Program-made: the position numbers and the translations under genes
The notes under the pieces: model-generated
What the model was told of the DNA's origin: nothing
Database searches by the model: none
What the model saw: only the letters and a program-made list of their open reading frames with translations
Assembly: GCF_003201475.1 (NCBI RefSeq)
Contig: NZ_QJJK01000011.1
Coordinates: 235,489 to 299,488, forward strand
Direction: 5' to 3'
Origin: Chelatococcus asaccharovorans
GTDB taxonomy: Bacteria > Pseudomonadota > Alphaproteobacteria > Rhizobiales > Beijerinckiaceae
DNA length: 64,000 bases
Shown here: positions 26,590-34,424 of the stretch, one piece after another
Position numbering within the stretch: the stretch's first letter is position 1
Layout of the letters: every line of letters starts with the position of its first letter

Positions 26590-27219
26590 CTATTGATAAA
26601 CGGTCCCGTTGCTGATGATGCGCGCTATGCGTGGGACGACGCGCGGCGCCATCGCGCGCGTCTCGCGCATGGTGAGCACGCCATCGCGAAAGGCCGTGAT
26701 GGGAAAGCCGAGCGAGCGCAACACGGCAGCCCAGCCGTCGAAATAGGGATAGGTGACGTCTCCGACGATCAATGAGGAGTTCCGTATGGCGAGGCCTGCC
26801 GCACCGGCGGGAAAGGTGTAGACGTCCCCAGGCACAAGGGCTGCCCCGCTGCGGTTCGCATCGCTCCAGACCACCTTGGCGACACCATTGCTGTCGATAT
26901 AGATGCTGGAGAGCACCAGGGTCACTCCCCCCGTCGCATAGGGCGCGAGAACCGCCCGCGCGGCACTGAAGACCAGATCACGCTCGCTGTCGGAGAGTAT
27001 CTGCACGCGCGCCGTCAGGTCGGCGAGCGTATGCGCCACGATGGAGACCTTGCGGTTAAGGGCGACGCCGTTGGTAATGACGACGAAACCGATATAGATG
27101 AGCGCCATGACCGGCATGACAAGCGCGAATTCAATCGCCGCCACGCCGTCTCTTGAGCGGGTGAAAGAACCGCACTTATGCCAAGTCGGCCGCAGCTTGC
27201 AATGCCATGGTCCAGTCAC
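26590..27219 (-). CDS. TadE/TadG-like pilus assembly protein
   Basis: A 209-residue pseudopilin-like protein with a single N-terminal hydrophobic helix in the TadE pattern RDGVAAIEFALVMPVMALIYI (about 23-43), including the processing-site-like Gly and the Glu. The remainder is periplasmic. It overlaps the upstream tadE gene by 4 bp (ATGA) and is thus translationally coupled. Together with the next two genes it forms a minus-strand unit divergent from flp. By family knowledge, TadE/TadF/TadG minor pseudopilins are needed for Flp pilus assembly. Confidence 0.85.
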   Translation of the reverse strand: MTGPWHCKLRPTWHKCGSFTRSRDGVAAIEFALVMPVMALIYIGFVVITNGVALNRKVSIVAHTLADLTARVQILSDSERDLVFSAARAVLAPYATGGVTLVLSSIYIDSNGVAKVVWSDANRSGAALVPGDVYTFPAGAAGLAIRNSSLIVGDVTYPYFDGWAAVLRSLGFPITAFRDGVLTMRETRAMAPRVVPRIARIISNGTVYQ

Positions 27220-27818
27220 TCGAATGGCTCCGTCCGGAAGGCAGCTGTCGCCATGATCAGGCGATTGCCGTTGGCGAGATTGGCGAGGGCCGGATTGCCG
27301 AAGGCGACAAACACGGGCAGTTCGAGCGCGGCACGCACGAGGACGATCTGGTTGGCGCTGCTGCGCTGGTAGCCGAAGCCGGAGACATCGACGGCCCCAT
27401 CGCGGATTGGCATGTTCAGGTCCGCCTGGTTAAAACTCGACAGAACGCGGACGTCGAGGTGGAGGTTCGCCTGGCATTCGCTGACCCCCACCATCACGAT
27501 CGGCCCGCCGTCGCAGATGCTGTCGCGCAGGCTTGTCAGGCGCGCAGCGTCGCTGATGCCGGCCGACTGCGAGCGGCCGGTCAAGACGAGGCGCGCGCCT
27601 TCGTCGACATTGGTCTCGAGGACCTGCTGCGCCCAGAAGATCAGCGCTGTCTGGATAATGGCGAAAGCAAGCGCGAGGAAAATCGGCGCGACCATCGCAA
27701 GCTCGATGGCGGTCACGCCGCCCGTGTCGCGCGCGAACGCGCCAGCCCCCCAGCGGCGGCCGCGACAATCCGGCAAGCAGGAGGCGTCCTCCCGACTATT
27801 TCCCCGCAGCGAGGGCAT
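27216..27818 (-). CDS. TadE-like pseudopilin
   Basis: A 200-residue protein with the TadE signature TGGVTAIELAMVAPIFLALAF (about 32-52): Gly before the predicted prepilin-peptidase site, Glu at +5, and a long hydrophobic helix. A basic cytoplasmic leader of about 32 residues precedes it, and a periplasmic region follows with two cysteines (ICDGG, SECQA). The start at ATG 27818 overlaps the end of the upstream secretin-N-like gene by 23 bp; a later start would shorten the leader. It is the first of two paralogous pseudopilin genes. Confidence 0.87.
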   Translation of the reverse strand: MPSLRGNSREDASCLPDCRGRRWGAGAFARDTGGVTAIELAMVAPIFLALAFAIIQTALIFWAQQVLETNVDEGARLVLTGRSQSAGISDAARLTSLRDSICDGGPIVMVGVSECQANLHLDVRVLSSFNQADLNMPIRDGAVDVSGFGYQRSSANQIVLVRAALELPVFVAFGNPALANLANGNRLIMATAAFRTEPFE

Positions 27819-28269
27819 TGCGATCCTCGATCTGGCCTTTCAATGTTCGGAACGCCTCCGTGTCGTCACCGATGGCCAGCGTCGGCTCGCAGCTTGGCGC
27901 ACAGATAAAGCTCTGCCGCTGCCGGCCATGCTGCACCATCACAATTCCATCGCGCGATGCCTCGACACGCAACTGCGATTCCCCAACGACGGCACCTTGC
28001 GCATCAAGAGCAATGACATTCGTGATGCCGAAACTCTTGCCCGTGACGACAAGGACGTTGTTCTTCTGCAGGGAGACATCGGCGACCGACGGGTTGCCCA
28101 CGACCACGGTCTGCGCATTCTCGGGCAGGCGCACGATCCTGGCCTGGTTGGTCCTGACACTGATCGTCTCCATCGGCGCGGCACACAGGTCATCGCCTCC
28201 CGCTATGATCGCGGCGCCCAAAGCGATGAGGCACGTCGCGATGGCCCTGTCACTACGCATCAGGGGCAT
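27796..28269 (-). CDS. Stand-alone pilus assembly (CpaC/RcpA N-terminal-like) protein
   Basis: This 157-residue protein from ATG 28269 has a signal sequence (RAIATCLIALGAAIIAGG) and then a domain strikingly like the N-domain of the CpaC secretin encoded further right: ISVRTNQARIVRLPENAQTV, VVGNPSVADVSLQ, NVLVVTGKSFGITNVIALD. It lacks the secretin channel domain and ends with a short tail with one cysteine pair (FICAPSCEP). It is probably periplasmic and an accessory to the Tad secretin. ATG 28260 is an alternative start. It heads the minus-strand pseudopilin unit. Confidence 0.83.
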   Translation of the reverse strand: MPLMRSDRAIATCLIALGAAIIAGGDDLCAAPMETISVRTNQARIVRLPENAQTVVVGNPSVADVSLQKNNVLVVTGKSFGITNVIALDAQGAVVGESQLRVEASRDGIVMVQHGRQRQSFICAPSCEPTLAIGDDTEAFRTLKGQIEDRNALAAGK

Positions 28270-28760
28270 GGAAGACGCGAACCTTCGCAGTCTATCCCCA
28301 ATCGATATGTCGGACCGCAGGTCGATCCGCGTCCTGTGGCGAGCCTCAGGCGGGCAAAGCTTGTGCATCTCTCGCGCCCCTTGGGCAAATGCGGATAGCA
28401 GGAAACCTACTTTATGAACAATGAACGTTCACCTAATCATCGCGCGGCCACTTGATCGATACCGCCCATCAACCCCATAAAGCAGGCCTCTATGGGCGAA
28501 AATCAGAAATATTAAAACAACAAATATAGATCTTGAAGTAGAACTTATTCTGATAAATAATTCACAATTACTGATTCTATATAACTTTTTATTATAAATC
28601 CATTCTTGACCATACGATAAGAACGGAAAACTCTGTATGTCTTTTTCCCGGAATTTAACTGAGGCGCAATGGTTGAGGTGCTACGGTTGGCCATGGTTCC
28701 GATGGCGCCAAACAAAGAGAGGCGTTTGATGATGAGAACCTGGTGCAAGGAGCAGTAGGT
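28270..28760. promoter_or_regulatory. AT-rich divergent regulatory region of the Tad locus
   Basis: The 491-bp region between the minus-strand pseudopilin unit and flp contains a markedly AT-rich core (about 28495-28640, with many T/A runs) in an otherwise GC-rich genome. No convincing gene is present. Promoters for both directions must lie here. A good ribosome site AAGGAG (28748-28753) precedes flp. AT-rich intergenic DNA of this type is a usual target for xenogeneic-silencer-type regulators (Ros/MucR in this order); that is inference. Confidence 0.6.
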
Positions 28761-28952
28761 ATGACGATGTTGTTTTCACGTTTCATTCAAGACGAAACCG
28801 GCGCAACCGCCATTGAATACGGCCTGATCGCGGCGCTCGTGGCTGTCGCCATCATTGGCGCCCTCACGCAGCTTCAAGGTGGGCTGACCGCATTGTTCAA
28901 TGGCATCGGAACGCGGCTGTCGACGGAAGCGGCCAACGCAACCGGCGGCTAA
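28761..28952 (+). CDS. flp: Flp family type IVb pilin
   Basis: A 63-residue major pilin from ATG 28761, with AAGGAG upstream. Short leader MTMLFSRFIQDETG, then the Flp motif ATAIEYGLIAALVAVAIIGAL with the Glu and Tyr at +4/+5 or nearby after the predicted prepilin-peptidase cleavage at Gly-Ala. The C-terminus is small and Gly/Asn-rich, as is typical. It would be processed by CpaA encoded next and assembled by CpaB-F/TadBC into the Flp pilus used for surface adhesion. A terminator-like hairpin follows, allowing flp to be expressed above the machinery genes. Confidence 0.93.
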   Translation: MTMLFSRFIQDETGATAIEYGLIAALVAVAIIGALTQLQGGLTALFNGIGTRLSTEAANATGG

Positions 28953-29018
28953 TTGCCAAATCGAAGGCAAGACCCCGCAATCCGGCCTACAACGCCTCGC
29001 GGGTTGGCAAGACCATGC

Positions 29019-29059
29019 AAAGCGGTCGCGAACTGCCTGTCGGCGGCGCGACCGCTTTT
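29019..29059 (+). terminator. Terminator-like hairpin after flp
   Basis: AAAGCGGTCGCG (29019-29030) pairs with CGCGACCGCTTT (29047-29058) across a 16-nt loop, ending in TTTT. It lies about 65 bp after the flp stop and before cpaA, and could give differential expression of pilin over machinery. DNA between it and cpaA (29060-29139) is AT-rich and may hold another promoter. Confidence 0.7.
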
Positions 29060-29139
29060 CGCGTTTACTCCACATAAAATCGAATATCCATTGCCGAATA
29101 TATAATAATCGATCATTTCGTATAACGAATGAGCTTGCT

Positions 29140-29649
29140 ATGACAATAGCTTTTCTCCTGATCGCATTTCCACTTCTCGTGATATTTGCGGCAGTCAACG
29201 ATATCATGACAATGACGATACCCAATCGCATCCCCATGGCTCTCGTCATCAGCTTTGCCCTGTTCGCTCCCACCGTGGGGCTGCCCGCCATGACGATCGG
29301 CCTCCACGCGACGACCGCCATGCTCGTGCTCGCGGTGACCTTCGGCTTTTTCGCTTGCGGCTGGATCGGCGGAGGCGACGCGAAACTTGCGGCCGCAGCG
29401 GCACTCTGGTTCGGCCCGACCCTGCCGTTGCTGGACTTTGCTCTCCTGACATCGCTGATCGGCGCTGCCCTCACCCTGACACTCCTCGCCGCGAGGCGCC
29501 TGCCGCTCCCTGTCTTCGCTGAGACATGGACTTGGGCACGTCGTCTCCACGCGATCAGCGCCGGTGTTCCGTACGGGGTCGCCCTCGCCGCAGCGGCCCT
29601 GATCGTCTATCCCGATAGCGCGCTCTGGAAAGCCACAATGGGCTTATAG
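29140..29649 (+). CDS. cpaA: Prepilin peptidase CpaA
   Basis: A 169-residue polytopic membrane aspartyl peptidase of the type IV prepilin peptidase family, which cleaves Flp and TadE-type leaders. The two catalytic aspartates are visible as the Asp in AAVNDIMTMTIPN (about 18-30) and in GWIGGGDAKLAAA (about 66-78, GGGDxK motif). It lacks the N-terminal methylase domain of PilD, as expected for the CpaA/TadV type. ATG 29140 is used because the upstream frame overlaps flp and is not family-like. Confidence 0.92.
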   Translation: MTIAFLLIAFPLLVIFAAVNDIMTMTIPNRIPMALVISFALFAPTVGLPAMTIGLHATTAMLVLAVTFGFFACGWIGGGDAKLAAAAALWFGPTLPLLDFALLTSLIGAALTLTLLAARRLPLPVFAETWTWARRLHAISAGVPYGVALAAAALIVYPDSALWKATMGL

Positions 29650-29962
29650 ACAATGTATATATTTATAGATTTACTTATTTCCCCTGGCATTCTGCGCAAT
29701 ATGCAACTCCACTTCCGCCAAAAAGCGATATTTCGTTCGGGCGATATTCTTATTCTATTAGCCATAAATTGACGTTTACGGCGCACAAAGGAAGAATAGC
29801 TTTTGCGTGCGGTCATCGCTGGCGCGTTCCAGCCAGATGTTCATGGCCTATCGTGGTCAGTCGGTCGGCATGTGCTTTGTCGGGTGGCCTGTTGCGGCGG
29901 TCTCTTTGCAGACCGGCTGCCCCCCGGATCATGCTTCGGCGTATTGTTGGATTGTGGCGGCA
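29650..29962. other. AT-rich gap between cpaA and cpaB
   Basis: A 313-bp stretch whose first ~120 bp are AT-rich (TATATATTTATAG and similar). No gene is supported here. It may carry a separate promoter for cpaB onwards, but no -35/-10 pair stands out. Confidence 0.5.
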
Positions 29963-30742
29963 ATGAAATCAGCACGTTTCGTCGTTCTTGGCATAGCGGT
30001 GGCGGCTGGCGTTTCGGCCGCGTATCTCGCGCATGGATCATCCACAACACCAGCCCCCGTGCCTCCGACCCAGCCGGCCCTGCAGACCGTCGATGCCCTG
30101 GTGGCTGCGAGCGATATTGGCATGGGTGGAACATTGAAGGCGAACAGCCTTCGCTGGCAGGCCTGGCCGGCGGAGAGCCTCCCCTCCTACGCGATCACGA
30201 AGCGCGACACCCCGGATGCGACGACGGAATTCACCGGCACGATCGCGCGCACCAGCATGGGCGGCGGCGATCTCATACGCCGGGAGAATCTGATCAAGGC
30301 GAACGGCTCCGGCTTCATGTCCGCCATTCTTCCATCGGGCAAGCGGGCCGTGGCGGTGGCCATCGACAGCCGCGGCAGCAGTTCTGCGGGCGGCTTCATT
30401 CTGCCCAATGATCGCGTCGACGTCATCCGCACCTACCGCGGCGAACAACAGGGCAGCAACGAGACGATCTTGGCCCAGACCATCCTGCAGAACATTCGCG
30501 TGCTTGCCATCGGCCAGACCGTCCAGGAGAAGGCGGGGGAACGTGTGGTGAGCGGCGAGAATGCGACGCTCGAGGTTGATCCCCGCCAGGCCGAAATTCT
30601 GGCGCGCGCCCAGAAGAGCGGGCAACTCTCGCTCGTGCTGCGCTCGCTCACGGACGCCAACGCTGCGGCTATCGAGGACGATCCGAACGACGGCATGACA
30701 GTCGTCCGTTTCGGCGTCGCGTCCCAGATCGGGGGGCGCTGA
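29963..30742 (+). CDS. cpaB: Flp pilus assembly protein CpaB (RcpC)
   Basis: A 259-residue periplasmic/inner-membrane protein from ATG 29963 with an N-terminal membrane anchor (MKSARFVVLGIAVAAGVSAAY). It has an SAF-like domain (DALVAASDIGMGGTLKANSLRWQ) and the RcpC-typical segment LPSGKRAVAVAIDSRGSSSAGGFILP followed by NDRVDVI. The C-terminal part includes ATLEVDPRQAEILARAQ, a CpaB hallmark. It is thought to support the CpaC secretin. It is 4 bp from cpaC. Confidence 0.9.
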   Translation: MKSARFVVLGIAVAAGVSAAYLAHGSSTTPAPVPPTQPALQTVDALVAASDIGMGGTLKANSLRWQAWPAESLPSYAITKRDTPDATTEFTGTIARTSMGGGDLIRRENLIKANGSGFMSAILPSGKRAVAVAIDSRGSSSAGGFILPNDRVDVIRTYRGEQQGSNETILAQTILQNIRVLAIGQTVQEKAGERVVSGENATLEVDPRQAEILARAQKSGQLSLVLRSLTDANAAAIEDDPNDGMTVVRFGVASQIGGR

Positions 30743-30746
30743 GAAC

Positions 30747-32231
30747 ATGTCCATTGCGCTTGACCCGATCCCCGTGCCCGCGCCCCCCCCTGTCCGCCGC
30801 CGGCGGACTGACGAGGGACGACGCACATTACGGCCCATGGTCATCGCCATGCTCGCGGCCCTGCTGCTGCCTGCAAATCCGGCCTCGGCGGACAACGGCC
30901 TCAGGCCCGGCTTCAGCCTCGAGCCAGCGCAGATCCGGCGCATCGACCTGTCGATCGGGCGGTCGACGGTCATCAACCTGTCGCGCGACGCCAAGGAAGT
31001 CTTCGTCGCGGACCCCAAAGTCGCGAATGCCGTCGTGCGTTCAGCGCGCAAGCTCTTCATCATCGGCGCCGGCGACGGCGCGACCTCGATCATCGCGCTG
31101 GATGCCAACGGCCAGCAGCTTGCCTCCATCGACATTACCGTTGGCCGCGACATGAATGTCCTGCGGCAGACCATCAAAGCGGTGGCGCCGCATGCAACGG
31201 TGGAAGCACGCGCGGTCGGCGAATCCATCCTGCTCACCGGCTCCACCAGTTCGGCGGTGGAAGCCCAGCAGATTGCCGACGTTGCAGGTGCCTTCGTCGC
31301 GACAGGAGCGGCTGGGAGCGGCGGCAAGGGCAATGTCATCAACGCGCTGACAATACGCGCCAGAGATCAGGTGATGCTCAAGGTGACCATTGCCGAAGTC
31401 CAGCGCAATGTCTTGAAGCAATTGGGGGTGGATGCCACCGGCACCTGGAATCTCGGCCGGATCTCCCTCGACGCGGTCACGAGCAACGCCTTTCCCGTAC
31501 AGGGTGTTCCGGACAACTCCGTCGTATCGAACTTCGGCTCCAAGAACAGCGTGACGCTGCGCGCGCTGGAGCAGGCCGGCGTCGCACGCACACTGGCCGA
31601 GCCCACCTTGACGGCCATCTCGGGCGAGACGGCAGCCTTCCTCGTAGGCGGCGAGGTGCCTATTCCCTCCGGCTACAGCTGTTCGGGGACTGGCACATCG
31701 ACCTGCACGCCGTCCATCGAATTCAAGAAGTTCGGTGTCGCGCTGACCTTTACGCCTGTTGTCCTGAGCGAGGGGCGCATGAGCCTGCGCGTCGCGACCG
31801 AAGTGTCGGAGATCGATACGCAGAATTCCACGCGCTATGCCTCGTTCAGCGTTCCGGGTTTCAAGGTGCGCCGCTCCGAAACGACCGTGGAGCTCCCTTC
31901 GGGCGGCTCCATGGTCACGGCAGGTCTCATTCAGCAGAACTCGCGCCAGGCCATCACCGGCCTGCCGGGGCTGCTCAACCTGCCCATTCTCGGCGTCCTT
32001 TTCCGCTCGCGCGACTACCAGCGGCAGGAAACGGAGCTCATGATCGCCGTGAGCCCCTATATCGCCAAGCCGGTAAGCGCCCATGAAATCGCGCGACCGG
32101 ACGATGGCTTCGCCGACGCGATGGATCCGCAGGGCGTGTTCCTCGGACGGGTCAATCGCATCTATGGGCCGAAGACCGGCAGGCCCGCCCACGCCAGCGC
32201 TCCCAATCGCATCGGCTTCATCAATGACTAG
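30747..32231 (+). CDS. cpaC: Type II/IV secretion-type secretin CpaC (RcpA)
   Basis: A 494-residue outer-membrane secretin forming the channel for the Flp pilus. A Pro-rich leader of about 30 residues precedes the signal helix (MVIAMLAALLLPANPASA). The N-domain (LSIGRSTVINLSRDAKEVFVADP) is followed by a BON/N1-type region. The secretin domain contains EQAGVARTLAEPTLTAISGE, FLVGGEVPIPSG and the C-terminal VTAGLIQQNSRQAITGLPGL. A cysteine pair in the gate region (YSCSG, STCTP) is present. It overlaps cpaD by 8 bp. The true start may be the internal Met at about 31. Confidence 0.93.
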   Translation: MSIALDPIPVPAPPPVRRRRTDEGRRTLRPMVIAMLAALLLPANPASADNGLRPGFSLEPAQIRRIDLSIGRSTVINLSRDAKEVFVADPKVANAVVRSARKLFIIGAGDGATSIIALDANGQQLASIDITVGRDMNVLRQTIKAVAPHATVEARAVGESILLTGSTSSAVEAQQIADVAGAFVATGAAGSGGKGNVINALTIRARDQVMLKVTIAEVQRNVLKQLGVDATGTWNLGRISLDAVTSNAFPVQGVPDNSVVSNFGSKNSVTLRALEQAGVARTLAEPTLTAISGETAAFLVGGEVPIPSGYSCSGTGTSTCTPSIEFKKFGVALTFTPVVLSEGRMSLRVATEVSEIDTQNSTRYASFSVPGFKVRRSETTVELPSGGSMVTAGLIQQNSRQAITGLPGLLNLPILGVLFRSRDYQRQETELMIAVSPYIAKPVSAHEIARPDDGFADAMDPQGVFLGRVNRIYGPKTGRPAHASAPNRIGFIND

Positions 32232-32979
32232 CGCCCTCGTTCCCAGCCTCCCCAGCCCATTCCCCGAAAGGCGCATGCTCCGGCTCGCGGCTTGCGCCGC
32301 GCCTTGCCTCGCCCTTACCCTTTCCCTCGCGGCCTGCGGCGCGAACCGACGCGTGGACAGCACGGAAATTGCTTACGACTACCGCGAGCGCCATCCCGTC
32401 GTCATCGCCGATAGGACGGAACTGCTGAACATCGCTGTCACCGGTCAGCGCCATCTCGACAGGCGCCAGGCCGACGATGTCCGCGCCTTTGCGGCGAACT
32501 ACCGGCTCCATGGCAAGAGCGGCATCCGCCTTTTCGTTCCCGCGGAGATCGGGCAGGAACAGTCCGTTCAAGCCACGCTGCAGGCGACGCGGGGGGCGCT
32601 CGCGGCAGCGGGGGTCAGCGCCGCCGCAATCGCGACAACGCGCTATCATCCCGGCGACAGCGACGCCGTGCCGACGTTACGCCTCAGCTTCATGCGGCTT
32701 GGCGCGGCCGTTGCGAGCCCCTGTGGCCGCTGGCCCGCGGACCTCGCAAACGCCGCTTCGACGGACGGCTGGACCAATGCAGCCTATTGGAATTTCGGCT
32801 GCGCCTATCAGACCAATTTTGCAGCCCAGATCGCCGATCCGCTCGACCTCGCGCGCCCGCGCCAGGAGGGCGTGCCGGACACGCAGAAACGGCTGCGCGG
32901 CATCGGGCAACTGCGCCAGGGCAAGGATCCCTCGACACTTTACCGGTCTTCCCAGCGCGTCGAGGATCTCGGCCAATGA
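32224..32979 (+). CDS. cpaD: CpaD pilus biogenesis lipoprotein
   Basis: This CpaD protein has 251 residues from ATG 32224, or 234 from ATG 32275. The lipobox LSLAAC follows the signal helix (MLRLAACAAPCLALTL), so it is a predicted lipoprotein. CpaD-type blocks are YDYRERHPVVIADR, RLSFMRLGAAVASPCGRWPADLAN and NFGCAYQTNFAAQIADPLDL. It overlaps cpaC at its start and cpaE by 4 bp (ATGA) at its end, so translational coupling across the operon is likely. Confidence 0.9.
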   Translation: MTSALVPSLPSPFPERRMLRLAACAAPCLALTLSLAACGANRRVDSTEIAYDYRERHPVVIADRTELLNIAVTGQRHLDRRQADDVRAFAANYRLHGKSGIRLFVPAEIGQEQSVQATLQATRGALAAAGVSAAAIATTRYHPGDSDAVPTLRLSFMRLGAAVASPCGRWPADLANAASTDGWTNAAYWNFGCAYQTNFAAQIADPLDLARPRQEGVPDTQKRLRGIGQLRQGKDPSTLYRSSQRVEDLGQ

Positions 32980-34262
32980 CGACACCAGTCCTGCGCTCCG
33001 CCATCCCTAAGCCCCCGGCCGAGCCGCTGCCGCCTGCGATGCCGCCTGTGCCGCGCATCACGGTGGCCGCCTTTTGCGAAACGCCGGAGACGACGGCGTG
33101 CATTCTCGCCGCAGCGCGCGATCGGCACATGATGCGTGCGCAGGTCGCCGTGCACCATGGCGGCATTACGGCAGCGGAAGGGACGCTCGGCAGCTCGCCT
33201 TCGCCCAATGTGATCATTGTCGAAACCCAGGCGGGGCGCGCCGAGACGCTGAAGGCCCTCGACGGACTGGCGCATGCGTGCGATCCCGGAACAAAGGTCA
33301 TCGTGATCGGCCATGTGAATGACATCCTGCTCTATCGCGAATTGATCAGCCGCGGCGTCAGCGAATACCTGATCGCACCGATCGAACCGCTTGATCTCAT
33401 CGGGACGATCACCGGCATATTCAACCGGCCGGATACGGATGCCTTCGGCCGGACCATTGCGGTCGTCGGTGCCAAGGGCGGCGCAGGCGCCTCGACCATC
33501 GCGCACAATCTCGCGGCGACCATCGCGCGCGAGCTCCACTTTGCCTCCGTCATCGTCGACCTCGACATCGCCTTCGGAACGGCGAGCCTGGACCTCAACC
33601 TCGATCCGCCGCAGGGTGTCGCCGACGCGCTCGCCGCGCCGGACCGGCTCGACGGCAATTTCGTCGATCGCCTCATGGTGAAATGCACCGACAATCTCAA
33701 CCTGCTGGCCGCCCCGGCGCTTCTCGATCGCCCGTGGGATCTCGATCAAACCGTCGTCGACAAGCTGCTCGGGACGCTCCGTTCCACCCATCCCGCCGTC
33801 GTGCTCGACATGCCCCATACGTGGACATCCTGGGCACGCCACGCCCTCGTGGACGCCGACATCATCGTGATCGTAGCCGCTCCGGACCTCGCCAATTTGC
33901 GCAACGCGAAGAACATGATCGACGTGCTGCGCCACGCCAGGCCATCAGACCGCCCGCCTCACCTCGTGCTCAATCAGCTCGGTCTGCCGAAGCGCCCTGA
34001 AATCAGTGTTGCCGATTTCGCCAAGGCCGTGGGCCTAGACCCGGCTGCGACGATCGCCTTCGACGCGCAGCTCTTCGGCAACGCCGCCAATAACGGCCAC
34101 ATGCTCCACCACGTTCAGCCCAACGGCCGCGCGACATGCACCCTGAACGAGCTGGCAGCGACCATCATGGGGCGCACGCGGAAAGGCCACCGAGAAGCCG
34201 GCTTTCTGCAGCCCCTGCTCGCCAGACTGGCCAGCCTGCGGGGAGATAAAAGCCAGGGGTAA
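32976..34262 (+). CDS. cpaE: CpaE-like pilus assembly ATPase (MinD/ParA superfamily)
   Basis: A 428-residue protein from ATG 32976 with an N-terminal receiver-like region (about 30-150) lacking an obvious phosphoacceptor pattern. It is followed by a MinD/ParA-type ATPase with deviant Walker A KGGAGASTIAHN (167-178), switch region VDLDIAFGTASLDLN, and VVLDMPHTWTSWARH. CpaE localises the Tad machinery at the pole in Caulobacter (established); the same role here is inferred. It is followed by a 162-bp gap before cpaF. Confidence 0.92.
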   Translation: MTTPVLRSAIPKPPAEPLPPAMPPVPRITVAAFCETPETTACILAAARDRHMMRAQVAVHHGGITAAEGTLGSSPSPNVIIVETQAGRAETLKALDGLAHACDPGTKVIVIGHVNDILLYRELISRGVSEYLIAPIEPLDLIGTITGIFNRPDTDAFGRTIAVVGAKGGAGASTIAHNLAATIARELHFASVIVDLDIAFGTASLDLNLDPPQGVADALAAPDRLDGNFVDRLMVKCTDNLNLLAAPALLDRPWDLDQTVVDKLLGTLRSTHPAVVLDMPHTWTSWARHALVDADIIVIVAAPDLANLRNAKNMIDVLRHARPSDRPPHLVLNQLGLPKRPEISVADFAKAVGLDPAATIAFDAQLFGNAANNGHMLHHVQPNGRATCTLNELAATIMGRTRKGHREAGFLQPLLARLASLRGDKSQG

Positions 34263-34424
34263 GTCCAGCCGTGCCGGACCAGGTCCGGCTGTTGCGGATT
34301 TTGCCCGCTCAATGGATCCGACCCTAAAGAAAGAATAGACTTCGCAATTATCAGCTCATACGCAGCATATCGTGTGATCGCGAGAGATCAGCGCTGCGCG
34401 CCACGCTACGGGAGCGTCGTTGCA

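Noticed and set aside
28545..28748. 67-aa minus-strand frame in the AT-rich region before flp
   Set aside because: It lies in AT-rich DNA where composition differs from all genes here, shows no domain, and would cover the flp control region.
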